Positions 62,841 through 64,000 of a stretch of DNA of 64,000 nucleotides are shown piece after piece. A program made the translations under genes and the position numbers. The stretch covers positions 1 to 64,000 of the forward strand of contig JAJZVV010000007.1 in assembly GCA_021845595.1 (NCBI GenBank), written 5' to 3'. How positions within the stretch are numbered: the first letter of the stretch is position 1; each line of letters opens with the position of its first letter. The notes beneath the pieces were generated by a model. The model saw only the letters and a program-made list of their open reading frames with translations. It searched no databases and was not told where the DNA came from. Origin of the DNA: Pseudomonadota bacterium. GTDB taxonomy: Bacteria; Pseudomonadota; Alphaproteobacteria; Acetobacterales; Acetobacteraceae.

Positions 62841-63556
62841 ATGACCATGCGGCGATGCCTGATCGGCCTGACCCTCGATGCCGAGACCCCTGGCGGCTAT
62901 TCGCAATATGACTGGTACGCGCTGCGGGCGAACTATGTCGGTGCCATCGAGCAGGCCGGCGGCATCGCCGTCGGGCTGCCGCACAGCGCCGCCATGGCCG
63001 CCGATCTGCTCGACCGCATCGATGGTCTGGTGGTCACCGGCGGCGCCTTCGATATCGATCCGGGCCTCTACGGCGCCGCCGAGCGCCATCTCACCGTCAC
63101 CCTCAAGGAGGGACGGACGGCGGCCGAGCTGGCTTTGCTGACCGGCGCGCTCGAACGCGGCATGCCGGTGCTGGGCATTTGCGGCGGCGCCCAGCTTCTC
63201 GCCGTCGCCCTCGGCGGGACACTGGTTCAGCACATTCCCGACGAAATTCCCGGCGCCCTGGAGCATGAGCAGGTCAATCCGCGTCACGAACCGGGCCACA
63301 CCATCACCATCCAATCGGGCACACGCCTGGCCGCGATCGTCGGAACCGAGCGCATGGCGGTGAATTCGGCTCATCATCAGGCGGTGCGCGATCCCGGCCC
63401 GCGCGCGGTCATCAATGCCGTCGCACCGGACGGCGTGATCGAGGGAATCGAGGATCCGGCGGCCCGCTTCTGCCTCGGCGTCCAATGGCACCCGGAGTTC
63501 GGCATCGATCCCGGCGACGGCCGCCTCTTCACGGCCTTCCTCGCCGCCTGCCGGCA

Positions 63557-63560
<4 letters not shown>
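62841..63560 (+). CDS. Class I glutamine amidotransferase, PuuD-like gamma-glutamyl hydrolase
   Basis: A 239-residue peptidase C26 enzyme. The nucleophile is Cys114 in GICGGAQ, where GICRGxQ is more common. His and Glu of the triad lie in QWHPEF near the C-terminus. LVVTGGAFDIDPGLYG replaces the usual LPGGxDxxPxxYG oxyanion region. PuuD-type enzymes hydrolyse gamma-glutamyl-GABA in putrescine use. No other puu genes are adjacent. It overlaps the next gene by ATGA. Confidence 0.88.

Positions 63561-64000
<440 letters not shown>

Overview
The window is about 64 kb of very GC-rich chromosomal DNA. It fits an alphaproteobacterium of the Rhodospirillales, most likely an Acetobacteraceae-type organism. 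This placement is inferred from gene content: the flagellar regulators FlbD, FlbT and FlaF, a ChvG/ChvI two-component pair beside pckA, the yqeY-dnaG-rpoD operon, metX-metW, and a periplasmic PQQ dehydrogenase. Coding density is high. No rRNA, tRNA or CRISPR array was seen.

Layout. 1-130: the 3' end of an IS630-type element. 156-9310: mixed metabolic and envelope genes (FAD oxidase, YqaA-type membrane protein, LpxR-type lipid A deacylase, PQQ dehydrogenase, small membrane protein, MFS permease, ThDP enzyme). 9342-12211: hemW and degP. 12178-17885 (minus): yqeY-dnaG-rpoD followed by a GNAT acetyltransferase and a ChaC-like gene. 17961-18092: two palindromic elements. 18089-27723: divergent PEP carboxylase, metX-metW, chvI-chvG, a HugZ-like gene and pckA.

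27759-44824 is a flagellar region. On the minus strand the order is fliK, flgD, fliF, fliG, fliH, fliN, flbD, flhA. On the plus strand it is flgE, flgK, flgL, flbT, then flagellin and flaF, with a DUF1217-type gene on the minus strand between flbT and flagellin. The intergenic regions carry sigma-54 (-24/-12) promoters, CtrA-like TTAA sites, and paired GGCA-N5-TGCC palindromes that resemble FlbD enhancers. Together these suggest a Caulobacter-like hierarchy: CtrA acts on the fliF operon, FlbD is made, and FlbD with sigma-54 switches on hook and late genes.

45037-47151: class I ribonucleotide reductase large subunit with two NrdR-type boxes, followed by a small gene of foreign codon usage. 47505-57225: permease, serine-glyoxylate-type aminotransferase, Pat-like acyltransferase, an MCP-PilZ chemoreceptor, an SDR with an orphan TRAP binding protein, and mobA. 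57320-61518 (minus): tadA followed by a catabolic cluster of enoyl-CoA hydratase, SDR, HCCA-isomerase-like protein and MFS permease. 61686-64000: an Ala/Ser/His-rich protein behind a textbook sigma-54 promoter and the same paired palindromes as flgE/fliK, a small exported protein, a class I glutamine amidotransferase, and the start of an RluB-type pseudouridine synthase.

The best candidate for something undescribed is the gene at 61686-62261, 17 kb from the flagellar cluster. Its promoter architecture matches the hook and fliK promoters, which predicts a previously unrecognised flagellum-coupled protein.
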